A DNA stretch of 28,848 nt from positions 1 to 28,848 of the forward strand of contig UQXC01000026.1 in NCBI GenBank assembly GCA_900544995.1, read 5' to 3'. Shown here piece after piece: positions 1-7,237 of the stretch. A program made the position numbers and the translations under genes. This DNA comes from an uncultured Collinsella sp. (GTDB lineage Bacteria > Actinomycetota > Coriobacteriia > Coriobacteriales > Coriobacteriaceae). The notes beneath the pieces were generated by a model. That model was not told where the DNA came from. It did not search any database and was given only the letters and a program-made list of their open reading frames with translations. Every line of letters starts with the position of its first letter. The stretch's first letter is position 1.

Positions 1-2
1 GA

Positions 3-206
3 CCGGGCTTCTCTCCCGCCGCCCTCGAACGCGGCTGCGAGCGCCTCTTCACAGACGACTCCTCCCGCTCCTCGCGCGACGGAGGCCGCCACTACGGGCT
101 CGGCCTCCACGCCGCCTCCGAGGCCGCGAGCGCCCACGGGGGCTCCGTCTCGCTCGCCAACAGCCCCTCGGGCGGCGCGGTGGCCACCATCGCGGTCCCC
201 CTATGA
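3..206 (+). CDS. Sensor histidine kinase, C-terminal fragment (HATPase domain)
   Basis: The frame is open from the window edge and stops at TGA 204-206, giving the last 67 residues. The fragment begins PGFSP and has RLFTDD followed by a GG-x3-YGLGL stretch. This matches the F-box/G2-box end of a GHKL ATPase domain, in which a phosphatase/kinase sensor binds ATP, and it ends with the usual short beta strand (GGAVATIAVPL). The sensor and dimerisation domains lie outside the window, so the signal is unknown. A response regulator gene probably lies further left. The gene points into the island but ends before the left direct repeat. Confidence 0.8.
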   Translation, partial: PGFSPAALERGCERLFTDDSSRSSRDGGRHYGLGLHAASEAASAHGGSVSLANSPSGGAVATIAVPL

Positions 207-279
207 GGGCCTAACGACTCAGGCCCTCACACCGGCGTGCCTCGCAATCAAACGCTTCCATCTTGAAACACGGGGAGTA

Positions 280-480
280 AATCGCGAAATCGCAGGCGAA
301 AGGGAGTAAAACGGCAAAGAAAAAGTCCCGTCCCAGCACGGGAACGGAGGCTCAATAATCGGATTCACCCACCAATGTCGCTGGTGGCTTTGCCGTGACT
401 CTCGTACGAAACGAAACTCAGGAGCACAGTACGGCACTCAAAAGAGCAGGTCAGAACCCTATCGGGCTATTCCCACTCAG
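280..480. repeat. Left copy of ~200-bp direct repeat (guaA 3'-end region), attL-like
   Basis: This stretch aligns through its whole length with 4145-4350 in the same orientation. The best-kept part (about 390-420; core TTTGCCGTGACTCTCGTACG) is almost identical in both copies. The right end reads as complement of GAGTGGGAATAG, i.e. the last codons E-W-E-stop of guaA, although no guaA gene adjoins it here. The two copies differ at many positions, so this is an old duplication or a foreign replacement end rather than a fresh one. Nothing coding is seen between 207 and 728. Confidence 0.75.
314..341 (-). terminator. Intrinsic terminator in the left repeat (degenerate guaA terminator)
   Basis: On the minus strand a hairpin with arms TCCCGT/ACGGGA and a 6-nt loop is followed by CTTTTTCTTT. 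It occupies the place of the guaA terminator in the right repeat but with a shorter, changed stem. It would end minus-strand transcription leaving the island. Confidence 0.5.
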
Positions 481-554
481 CGACTAATTGAATCCAAGCG
501 TTGCCAATCCGTGTCACATTATGCCGACTAAGGGTTGATTCGTGCGCAATTTGA

Positions 555-617
555 GCGAATCAAGCCCTGATTCGCGATTTTGGGAATGACTCAATTGATT
601 CGCGAAACCGCAGGTCG
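555..617 (+). repeat. 63-nt direct repeat, copy A (left of the DUF3800/RNA module)
   Basis: It matches 1686-1748 over 63 nt with scattered mismatches and no gaps; the last 21 nt differ at only one position (ATTCGCGAAACCGCAGGTCG identical). It contains the inverted pair CGAATCA/TGATTCG around 556-574 and a further GATTCG at 596. The surrounding DNA (536-680) has several more GATTCG/CGAATC words. The pair of repeats encloses the DUF3800 gene with its RNA. Confidence 0.7.
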
Positions 618-728
618 CCTCTTTAATCACTCCCAGGTTTCCGCCAGGATTCGTAGCGGGTGGCTTGGAAAAGGGTGATTCGGGAGATCGGAGGACAGGG
701 GCGGGAAAGCCCCTTTGGCAGCATCCCG

Positions 729-1406
729 CTACTTGATCATCTTGCGGCGCGCTTGCTTGAGCCAGTTCTTCTTGAACGTGCCTATGCCGCCGAAGAACTT
801 GTTGTAGGTCTCGCCGTCTTCCTTCGCCGCGTACTTGACCGCCGCAAGCTCGATGGTGCAGAGGTAGTCCGCTGCTTGCTCGAGACGGTAGTCAGTCATC
901 GAAGTCTTGCGCCGCTCGACGACGCCTTTGGAAAGCACGAAGCCGATCGACTGGTCGAGCGCCTGCTTCACGATGTCCTGGCCGTTGTCGTAATAGACCT
1001 TCACCTCGTCGAAGCTTTGAAAGAATTCTAAGCGATCAAACAAAAGGCCCGAAATATCGCGCTTCATGCGCGAGGTGAGCTTTGCCAGATCCTCGAACTC
1101 GCTTCTGCGGTAGACGAACGTTCTATAGGAGACGGGAAGGCGCTGAACCAGAACGTTGAACGAGTACAGCATCTTCTTGCGCGCCTGCAGGTCGATCCCC
1201 TCGTACGGCCCGTGGCCGTTCAGCAGCGGCTCAGAATGGAACGGTATGTTTGGGAGGTCGGAGCTGGCGAGGGACTGCTCGTATCGGGAGACTTTGTCGG
1301 CAATGCCCTCCGACTGGTCGTGGACCACGAGGGTCAAAAGGTAGTACCGGGCCTTCCCGCCCCGATCGCCGCTCTCGTCGACGAAAATGCTCAGGTCTCG
1401 CGCCAA
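729..1406 (-). CDS. DUF3800 domain protein
   Basis: A 225-residue protein beginning ARDLSIFVDESGD. The FVDESGD motif near the N-terminus is the hallmark of DUF3800, a family with an RNase H-like fold prediction that is common on mobile elements and often linked to defence. A conserved acidic D-N-G region (KVYYDNGQD, about residue 138) and a C-terminal basic tail (KKNWLKQARRKMIK) are also seen. The start is TTG at 1406, chosen because AGGGG lies 8 nt upstream and no in-frame ATG exists nearby. The gene sits directly behind a structured RNA and a terminator on the same strand, so its expression probably depends on read-through. Activity is not established for the family; nuclease function is inference. 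Confidence 0.85.
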   Translation of the reverse strand: MARDLSIFVDESGDRGGKARYYLLTLVVHDQSEGIADKVSRYEQSLASSDLPNIPFHSEPLLNGHGPYEGIDLQARKKMLYSFNVLVQRLPVSYRTFVYRRSEFEDLAKLTSRMKRDISGLLFDRLEFFQSFDEVKVYYDNGQDIVKQALDQSIGFVLSKGVVERRKTSMTDYRLEQAADYLCTIELAAVKYAAKEDGETYNKFFGGIGTFKKNWLKQARRKMIK

Positions 1407-1420
1407 TATATGCCCCTAGA

Positions 1421-1451
1421 TAGAATAAAAGCCGGGGGATAAGCCCCCGGC
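1421..1451 (-). terminator. Intrinsic terminator between the structured RNA and the DUF3800 gene
   Basis: A perfect 8-bp GC stem (GCCGGGGG/CCCCCGGC) with a 5-nt loop is followed on the minus strand by TTTTATTCTA. It lies 15 nt upstream of the DUF3800 start codon, with the ribosome site AGGGG just after it. This would release the upstream RNA and limit read-through into the protein gene, the layout seen in RNA-antitoxin type III systems and in attenuators. Confidence 0.8.
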
Positions 1452-1645
1452 ACTTGGAGGTAGCTGAAACAGCCACCAAAATTCTTATACCAGATCTAAG
1501 CTGACTATGCAAGGATTCCCGCAACGCAAGCGGGTTTCTGGCACTGGAGATTCCGAGGTGCAGCATGCCCCCGCCGATTGTCGGCGTGTTCCGTACGGGC
1601 AACTTGCATCAGCGGTCGTACCGGGGCTAACCGGTTTGCATTGTA
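1422..1645 (-). ncRNA. Structured RNA upstream of DUF3800 (candidate DUF3800-associated RNA)
   Basis: No good open frame covers this stretch, but the minus strand folds strongly. A long-range stem pairs GCTGATGCAAG (1613-1603) with CTTGCATAGTCAGC (1513-1500), 11 bp with a 3-nt bulge. It encloses three hairpins: CGCCGA-CAA-TCGGCG (1586-1572), an imperfect GCAC..GGA/TCC..GTGC hairpin (about 1559-1539), and CCCGC/GCGGG (1534-1518). Outside it lie ACCGG/CCGGT (1635-1620), GGTGGCTG-TTT-CAGCTACC (1477-1459) and the terminator. A TACAAT box at 1645-1640 could be the -10 element; the -35 is poor. Families of conserved RNA structures next to DUF3800 genes have been reported by comparative genomics; whether this one matches a known class cannot be told here. 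Confidence 0.65.
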
Positions 1646-1685
1646 GCGCATACATTCTGTTCGCGAGGTCTTAAGTGTCCGATGT

Positions 1686-1748
1686 GCGAATCAACCCCTT
1701 ATTCGCGGGTTCAGGAATGGCTCGATTAATTCGCGAAACCGCAGGTCG
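1686..1748 (+). repeat. 63-nt direct repeat, copy B (between the two cargo modules)
   Basis: Partner of 555-617. It lies between the start of the structured RNA and the end of the 510-codon gene, only 22 nt from that gene's stop. CGAAT/ATTCG pairing within the copy is kept although the bases around it changed, which suggests a bound or folded site rather than a chance repeat. Confidence 0.7.
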
Positions 1749-1770
1749 TTTCATGCGCACCGGCATCGCC

Positions 1771-3303
1771 CTACGAATATGCAACCTTGTTGACGCCGAC
1801 GAGCCCTCGCTCAAAGAAGACGACGTCTGCGGTGTGCAGGCACGCCGTTTTCACGGATGGCGCAGAGAGTCGGGGTGCCGTCGAAACGGCGGCTGTCTTT
1901 ACCCTTGCCGTTTTAATGCTCGCCCCTTTGATGCCGAGTATCGAGAGCAGGCGTTTGGGAACCTCGTAGTCTTGCTCGATGAGGCCAAAGAAGGTGACGC
2001 CGGAATCGACGCACACCCTCATGACGCAAGACGAGACGGGCTTGAACGCCATGCTTCCCGCCGCTCCGCCGACGAAGGACCCGATGAGCACAGGGAGGGT
2101 TGCCCCGCCTGTCAGAGCGGTCGCGACAGCGGCTCCGCCGAGCATCATGACAGTTAAGAACACGGACTGGCCCATGTTGCTCGCCATCTCGACGGGCTCG
2201 ATCTGCCCCGACGCCACGAGATAGGAATTTCGGCACGTTTCCATGGTTAGCACGACGAGTGACGCGATGACGTTCGCGCCCCTCGATCCCATTGCGGCGG
2301 CCTTTACCGTCTCGCCGAAGGCGCCCTTTGCTGCTGCGGCAGTGATTGCCGCGGTCGCCGACCCGGACACGAACCCGCTGGCGGCGCCGGCGCATGCCGC
2401 CGTCCCGATGGACTTCAAGTGCTCGTCGTCGATTTCTCCTTCTGCGATCAGGTAATCGATGGCACGGTAAATCTCGGGGGCTACGCTCAGGGCGGCGCTC
2501 AGGGCGGCGGCTGTGCCGCCGGCCTTGAGCGATTGCTTCACTATGTCGCTCGCAGCGATTAGTTGGGACGTGGTCATGCCGTCGTCTGTGGGATCGAGCT
2601 TCTTCTTGTTCGAGACGTCGATCGCCTTTCGGCGCATCTCCTCATTCGTGGCGGGCCTGCCCTCGACGCCCTCAGGGGTCTTGATTCGGTCCGTCAGGTT
2701 GTCGCGCGCCTTCGTCCAGCGCCGCACCTCTTCGTCCAAGCCGCGCCCTTTCGCGCGCTCGATGCGTATCAGCGTATACTGCCTGGCTGCTTCAAGCTTG
2801 TCCGACGGGATCAGGCCTCCCATGTCGCCGTAGAGCAAGTCGTCTGGGGTCTTGCCCGCGAAGCCCTTTTCGACAGCCCACTCGTCAAAAGAGAGATCCG
2901 CATATCTTTTCGGCCTGCCGTTGTACGAATCACGAAGCGTTGTCGCGAGTTTGCGCGCGATGTTCTTCGGGTCGGTCAGGAACTTGAGCTGGTACTGATC
3001 GGCGCCCCAGGCCACATCCGCAGACCCGAGGTCGTGCGAGTCGAGCCTGATACCCTTGGCGTCGACCCTCTTAACGGCCGCGTCGACGTTCGCCGTCCCA
3101 AAGGCCCATTCTTCTGCCAGGAACCCCTTGAGGGAGTCCTGCGCCGCCTTGCTGTTCTTGTAGTGGTCGTAGGAGTTCATCGCGGAGTACAACTCCTCGA
3201 TGGCGGCCTCCACGCTGTTCACCCAGCTCGTGGCATCCATCCCGGCGGGCACGGCAGCGGCATGGCGCGCGGAGAACTCGAACCCCTTGTCGAAATCGTT
3301 CAT
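1771..3303 (-). CDS. Unknown 510-aa protein: possible nuclease-like N-terminus plus Gly/Ala-rich membrane region
   Basis: The N-terminal part has FLAEEW (61-66), then D96 in GSADVAWG and QLK (105-107), an order resembling the E...D...(E/Q)xK active site of PD-(D/E)XK nucleases. Residues about 260-425 are rich in Gly, Ala and Ser and hold several hydrophobic stretches (about 263-275, 299-325, 344-355, 380-420) of the glycine-zipper kind that can enter membranes. The C-terminus carries loose KTA-type repeats (454-490). The start ATG at 3303 has TAGGG close by and follows the upstream stop by 2 nt, so the pair is translationally coupled. I do not recognise a named family with certainty. Nuclease and membrane roles are inferred from motif and composition. 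A defence effector or intercellular toxin is possible. Confidence 0.6.
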   Translation of the reverse strand: MNDFDKGFEFSARHAAAVPAGMDATSWVNSVEAAIEELYSAMNSYDHYKNSKAAQDSLKGFLAEEWAFGTANVDAAVKRVDAKGIRLDSHDLGSADVAWGADQYQLKFLTDPKNIARKLATTLRDSYNGRPKRYADLSFDEWAVEKGFAGKTPDDLLYGDMGGLIPSDKLEAARQYTLIRIERAKGRGLDEEVRRWTKARDNLTDRIKTPEGVEGRPATNEEMRRKAIDVSNKKKLDPTDDGMTTSQLIAASDIVKQSLKAGGTAAALSAALSVAPEIYRAIDYLIAEGEIDDEHLKSIGTAACAGAASGFVSGSATAAITAAAAKGAFGETVKAAAMGSRGANVIASLVVLTMETCRNSYLVASGQIEPVEMASNMGQSVFLTVMMLGGAAVATALTGGATLPVLIGSFVGGAAGSMAFKPVSSCVMRVCVDSGVTFFGLIEQDYEVPKRLLSILGIKGASIKTARVKTAAVSTAPRLSAPSVKTACLHTADVVFFERGLVGVNKVAYS

Positions 3304-3305
3304 CC

Positions 3306-3956
3306 CTACGCCTCGACGAAGCCCTTGAGCTTCTCGTGGTAGAAGCGTTTCACGGCGTACTGGTAGCGCTGCTCGCGGATCTCGGCCGCCTTCTGATGGA
3401 GGACGACGGCCTGGTTGATGCCGTTCGCGCCATCGGCGGCAGCCCTCCCGATGGTCTTGCCTACCATCTTGGCAAAACCAAGCACGGGATTGGAATCATT
3501 GCTTTCTTCGGGTTCCGCCGCCTCCTCTTCGGGGCGCAGGGCTGCGAGAAGGTCATCGAACTCCATGCCGTGCTCTCTTGCCCTTTCGAGAAACTTCCAA
3601 TAGTCCTCCTTGGAAGGCGGCTCGGTATTCACCGTGATGCAGGCGTGGTTCCCGCTCACGCCGATGTAGACGCCTTCCTCGTCGATGGCTTCGGGGTTGT
3701 CAAGCCGAATCGCGTCGATGTAGTCTCCGGTGCCTTCCGGCCAACCGATGAAGACGACCTTCTGGCTCGACGAGATGGCGGTCTGAGCGAACTGGTCCTC
3801 GTTGAAGATGGAGGCATCGACGCTGCCGTCGACGGGGCCGGTCGGACCAGCCTCTGTGTCATCGTTCTTTCCGATCATGTTGTAGAGAAGCTTGGAGAAC
3901 TTGCCGGTGTTTCCGGCCTCGACAATAAGAAGCGATTCGACGGTGTTGAACATCAT
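3306..3956 (-). CDS. Unknown 216-aa protein, first gene of the two-gene island operon
   Basis: An acidic, soluble-looking protein with a central beta-rich part (KVVFIGWPEG, then GVYIGVSGNHACITVNT) and a C-terminal helical part with a basic end (REQRYQYAVKRFYHEKL). The start is set at ATG 3956 because AGG lies 6 nt upstream; a TTG six nucleotides further up would abut the AGG. No signal peptide is visible. Its stop lies 2 nt before the 510-residue protein's ATG, so the two are made together and probably act together, as sensor or immunity partner with effector. No family recognised; function unknown. Confidence 0.6.
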   Translation of the reverse strand: MMFNTVESLLIVEAGNTGKFSKLLYNMIGKNDDTEAGPTGPVDGSVDASIFNEDQFAQTAISSSQKVVFIGWPEGTGDYIDAIRLDNPEAIDEEGVYIGVSGNHACITVNTEPPSKEDYWKFLERAREHGMEFDDLLAALRPEEEAAEPEESNDSNPVLGFAKMVGKTIGRAAADGANGINQAVVLHQKAAEIREQRYQYAVKRFYHEKLKGFVEA

Positions 3957-3992
3957 GGGCAACCTATCTAGAGGAAATTAATGGTTGAGGCG

Positions 3993-4031
3993 ATTATAAC
4001 CCTGAGGTAAACAGCTATATTCAGCTGTCAA
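3993..4031 (-). promoter_or_regulatory. Probable promoter of the island two-gene operon, with a dyad
   Basis: A perfect -10 box TATAAT reads at 3998-3993 on the minus strand, about 40 nt before the start codon. The -35 at standard spacing is weak, and a TTGACA (4031-4026) stands 27 nt away, too far for a normal pair. Between them is the dyad ACAGCT/AGCTGT (4011-4016, 4023-4028), a possible operator. Direct view only; no start site is known. Confidence 0.35.
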
Positions 4032-4144
4032 CTTAATATCGGGAGGGTTTGCAAAGGCTACTCTCGCCCTACGCTGGGGGCGTGGGACCTCCAATATCAG
4101 ACCACTGTCGGGTCTTTTCACTCCTGAATAGCACGCAAGCTCCT

Positions 4145-4350
4145 AAATGAAAATAATCGCAGGTGAAAGAGAGTGAAACGACAAAGAAAAAGCCTCCGTC
4201 CCAACGAGGGAACGGAGGCTAGGAAATCGTTTTTACTCACCGCCGTCGCTGGCGGCTTTGCCGTGACTCTCGTACGAAACAAAACTCAGCGTCACAGTGC
4301 GGCACTCAAAAATGCAGGTCAGAACCCTATCAGCCTACTCCCACTCAATC
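4145..4350. repeat. Right copy of ~200-bp direct repeat at the guaA 3' end, attR-like
   Basis: Same order of elements as 280-480: AATCGCAGG, terminator hairpin, conserved TTTGCCGTGACTCTCGTACG block, GGTCAGAACCCTATC, and the guaA last codons. Here the copy runs into the intact guaA gene. Within it TGCCGTGAC (4258-4266) and GTCAC..GCGGCA (4291-4304) could pair, giving a second stem downstream of guaA. The rest of 3957-4334 shows no gene. Confidence 0.75.
4182..4220 (-). terminator. guaA intrinsic terminator
   Basis: Minus-strand hairpin AGCCTCCG/CGGAGGCT with inner TCCC/GGGA and a TCGTT loop, followed by TTTTTCTTT. It lies about 115 nt after the guaA stop and has the form of a strong rho-independent terminator. 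Confidence 0.85.
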
Positions 4351-5933
4351 GTCGCGGGCGGCTTGGACGTGATGTCGTAGCACACGCGGTTGGCGCCGGG
4401 AACCTCGGCAACGATGCGGCCGGAGATGCGGGCCAGCACGTCGTAGGGCAGCTTGGCCCAGTCGGCGGTCATGGCATCGCTGGACTCGACGGCACGCAGG
4501 ATGATCGGGCGCTGATAAGTGCGCTCGTCGCCCATAACGCCGACGGACTTGATGTCGGGCAGGACCGCAAAGTACTGCCAGCAGCTGTGCTCGGAGTTGC
4601 GCTCGCCGGTCTGCTCAAACAGACGCTGGTTGTAGGCGTCGAGCTCCTCGCGCACGATAGCGTCGGCGTTCTTGAGGATCTCGAGCTTCTCCTTGTCGAC
4701 CGCACCGATGATGCGGATGGCCAGACCCGGGCCCGGGAAAGGCTGGCGGAACACGATGTGACCCGGCAGGCCAAGTGCCAGACCAAGCGCGCGGACCTCG
4801 TCCTTAAAGAAGTGATCGAGCGGCTCGATGAGGTCGAAGTGCACGCCCTCGGGGAACGGGATCAGGTTGTGGTGGCTCTTGATGGTGGCCGTCTTGCCGC
4901 CCGTCTTGCGTGCGCCAGACTCGATGATGTCGGGGTAGATGGTGCCCTGAGCCAGGTACTTGACCGGCTTGCCATCGGTCTCGAGCTGCTGCGCCACGGC
5001 GAAGAACTCTTTCCAGAACTGCGTACCGATGATGCGGCGCTTCTCCTCGGGCTCGGTCACGCCGGCCAGAAGCTCGGCATAACGGTCCTCGGCGTGGACG
5101 TGGATAAAGTCGACGTCGAACTGCTTGGTGAAGACCTCCTCCACCTGCTCGGGCTCGCCCTTGCGCAGCAGGCCGTGATTGATGAACACGCAGGTCATCT
5201 GCTTGCCCACGGCGCGAGCGCCCAGCGCAGCCACGACGGAGGAGTCGACGCCACCGGACAGGGCCAGAATCACGCGGTCGTCGCCGACCTTCTCGCGGAA
5301 CTCGGCCGTCATGGTCTCGACCAGGTTGTCCATGCTCCAGTTGGGCTCCAGGCCGCAGATCTCAAACAGGAAGTTGCTCAGCAGCTGCTGACCGTACTCG
5401 GAGTGTTTGACCTCGGGGTGGAACTGCGTGGTGAAGATCTTGCGCTCGGGGCACTCCATGGCGGCAACCGGGCACACGTCGGTGCTGGCGGTAACGGTAA
5501 AGCCCTCGGGCACCTCGGAAACGGCATCGCGATGGCTCATCCACACGGTCTGCTCCATGGGCGTGGAGTTAAAGAGCTTGGCGCCGGCCGTGCGCGTGAT
5601 GGTGGCGCGGCCGTACTCGCCCACCTCGGAGTGGCCGACCTTGCCGCCGAGCGTCACGGCCGTGATCTGATGGCCGTAGCAAAAGCCCAGGACGGGAAGG
5701 CCCAGGTCAAAGATGGCGGGATCGATGGACGGAGCGTCCTCGGCGTACACGGAAGCCGGGCCGCCGGAAAGGATGAGCGCAGAGGCGTTCATCTCGCGAA
5801 TCTCGTCGGCCGAGATGTCGCAGGGCACAATCTCGGAATACACGTTGAGGTCGCGGACGCGACGGGCAATGAGCTGACCGTACTGCGCACCAAAGTCGAG
5901 TACGAGGACCTTTGCGGAAGCCTTTTGATCCAT
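4335..5933 (-). CDS. guaA: GMP synthase (glutamine-hydrolysing)
   Basis: The 532-residue protein makes GMP from XMP, ATP and glutamine, the last step of guanine nucleotide synthesis in the cytoplasm. The N-terminal class I glutamine amidotransferase shows LILSGGPASVY, the catalytic Cys85 in LGFCYGHQ, and His172/Glu174 in FHPEV. The ATP pyrophosphatase domain has the P-loop SGGVDSS (226-232), and the C-terminus has the dimerisation domain with the typical ending PPATIEWE. The start is ATG 5933, with GAGGGGG 6 nt upstream; a longer frame to 5999 has no ribosome site. It is divergent from the asparaginase gene. The 3' end is duplicated at the far side of the neighbouring island, so this gene is probably the island's insertion target and remains intact. 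Confidence 0.97.
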   Translation of the reverse strand: MDQKASAKVLVLDFGAQYGQLIARRVRDLNVYSEIVPCDISADEIREMNASALILSGGPASVYAEDAPSIDPAIFDLGLPVLGFCYGHQITAVTLGGKVGHSEVGEYGRATITRTAGAKLFNSTPMEQTVWMSHRDAVSEVPEGFTVTASTDVCPVAAMECPERKIFTTQFHPEVKHSEYGQQLLSNFLFEICGLEPNWSMDNLVETMTAEFREKVGDDRVILALSGGVDSSVVAALGARAVGKQMTCVFINHGLLRKGEPEQVEEVFTKQFDVDFIHVHAEDRYAELLAGVTEPEEKRRIIGTQFWKEFFAVAQQLETDGKPVKYLAQGTIYPDIIESGARKTGGKTATIKSHHNLIPFPEGVHFDLIEPLDHFFKDEVRALGLALGLPGHIVFRQPFPGPGLAIRIIGAVDKEKLEILKNADAIVREELDAYNQRLFEQTGERNSEHSCWQYFAVLPDIKSVGVMGDERTYQRPIILRAVESSDAMTADWAKLPYDVLARISGRIVAEVPGANRVCYDITSKPPATIEWE

Positions 5934-6122
5934 GGTTTCCCCCTCTTGTTGGCGGGGAGCCGGTGCCCACCCGCGTGAATGAACAAAAATAACTTTCATA
6001 GTTTACACGTTATATGGGGTTTCTCGTCCCTCGCAGCCATCAGCGCACGGCAAACGCACGACCTGGGCCCCTATTTGACGGCAATTGAAGTGTTACCAAA
6101 CGCTACAGATGATGTAATACGT

Positions 6123-6150
6123 TTGAACATTGGACGCCCTGTGCCACAAT
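6123..6150 (+). promoter_or_regulatory. Possible promoter of the asparaginase gene
   Basis: TTGAAC (6123-6128) and CACAAT (6145-6150) are 16 nt apart, about 50 nt before the start codon. Both boxes match the sigma-70 type consensus only in part. The divergent guaA promoter must lie in the same 268-nt gap but no clear pair was found for it. Confidence 0.3.
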
Positions 6151-6201
6151 ACTGCCGAACGACTCCGCCTCTGCGGCGGCAAATACGATAGGAATACCAG
6201 C

Positions 6202-7215
6202 ATGAAGCGCATCCTTCTCATCGCCACGGGCGGCACCATCGCATCGACCGAGGACGGCAACGGCCTCTCCCCCGCCCTGACCGGTGAGGAACTCGCCCAG
6301 AGCGCCCCCGAGATCTCGGGCCTCTGCGAGCTCGACGTCGTGCAGCCCATGAACATCGACAGCACCAACATGCGCCCGAGCGACTGGATGCGCATCCGCG
6401 ACGTCATCGTCGAAGGCTATGACGACCACGACGGCTTCGTGATTCTGCACGGCACCGACACCATGAGCTACACCGCAGCAGCGCTTTCCTACCTGATTCA
6501 GGACAGCCCCAAGCCCATCGTGCTCACCGGCTCGCAAAAGCCCATGGGCAACCCCTTTACCGACGCCAAGCTCAACCTGTACCAGAGCCTGCTCTATGCG
6601 CTCGACGAGCACTCGCACGACGTTTCCATCGTGTTTGGCGGCGTAGCCATTGCCGGCACGCGCGCCCGCAAGCAGCGCACCATGAGCTTTAACGCGTTCA
6701 TTAGCGTCAACTATCCGCCCATTGCCTACATCCGCAACGACCGCATTGTGCGCAACGGGCTTCACGGCACGCATCAGGGCGAAAACCCGGTGCGTTTCTA
6801 CGACAGCATCGACCCGCGCGTGTTTGTCCTTAAGCTCACGCCCGGCGTAAACCCGGGCATCCTCGATGCCCTTGCCAATAGCTACGATGCTGTAATCCTG
6901 GAGACCTTTGGCATTGGCGGTATCCCCGAGTTTGGCGAGTCCGGTGAGTCGTTCCAGGAGGCAATTTTCCGCTGGGTCGATTCGGGCCGCACTGTCGTTA
7001 TGACCACGCAGGTCCCCGAGGAAGGCCTTGACCTAGGTGTTTATGAGGTCGGCCGCGCCTACGCTGATCATCCGGGTATTTTGCGCGGCGACGATATGAC
7101 AACCGAGACGCTCGTGGCCAAAACCATGTGGGCACTCGGCCAGTCACGTGATGCGACCGAGATTCAGCGTCTGTTCTACAGCCAAGTCAACCACGACCGC
7201 ATCCCGATGGCGTAA
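6202..7215 (+). CDS. ansA: L-asparaginase, type I-like (cytoplasmic)
   Basis: The 337-residue enzyme hydrolyses asparagine to aspartate and ammonia. The first catalytic threonine is in ATGGTIAS (8-15), and the second lies in LHGTDTMSY (82-90), the Thr-Asp pair of the family. There is no signal peptide, which fits a cytoplasmic type I enzyme. The start is ATG 6202, with AGGA 8 nt upstream; the longer frame to 6130 lacks a site. It stands alone between the divergent guaA and a convergent small regulator gene, so it is probably monocistronic. Length and motif order are normal for the family. Confidence 0.93.
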   Translation: MKRILLIATGGTIASTEDGNGLSPALTGEELAQSAPEISGLCELDVVQPMNIDSTNMRPSDWMRIRDVIVEGYDDHDGFVILHGTDTMSYTAAALSYLIQDSPKPIVLTGSQKPMGNPFTDAKLNLYQSLLYALDEHSHDVSIVFGGVAIAGTRARKQRTMSFNAFISVNYPPIAYIRNDRIVRNGLHGTHQGENPVRFYDSIDPRVFVLKLTPGVNPGILDALANSYDAVILETFGIGGIPEFGESGESFQEAIFRWVDSGRTVVMTTQVPEEGLDLGVYEVGRAYADHPGILRGDDMTTETLVAKTMWALGQSRDATEIQRLFYSQVNHDRIPMA

Positions 7216-7237
7216 TTCAGTTGTCGACGGGTATCCC

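Larger units (their letters stand above)
281..4350. mobile_element. Accessory island inserted at the 3' end of guaA
   Basis: The segment is bounded by the two direct repeats at 280-480 and 4145-4350, both holding a guaA stop region. It contains three accessory genes and a structured RNA, none of them housekeeping. The 3' end of guaA is a recognised target of tyrosine-recombinase islands in other bacteria. No integrase, transposase or relaxase is seen inside, so the island is either a remnant or moved with help from elsewhere. The limits are inferred from the repeats only. Confidence 0.6.

Noticed and set aside
698..713. GGGGC/GCCCC hairpin after the DUF3800 gene as its terminator
   Set aside because: On the minus strand no T run follows; only a short TTT follows on the plus strand, where no gene ends.
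660..1031. Plus-strand frame opposite the DUF3800 gene
   Set aside because: Shadow of DUF3800; no ribosome site, and the minus strand carries the FVDESGD motif.
1440..1640. Structured RNA considered as a tRNA or ToxI-type tandem repeat RNA
   Set aside because: No cloverleaf with a T-loop, and no tandem repeat of ~36 nt; the fold is a closed multi-branch form instead.
4173..5978. Long open frame of 601 codons on the plus strand across guaA
   Set aside because: It is the antisense of guaA, which has all motifs of GMP synthase; long opposite frames are common in high-GC genes.
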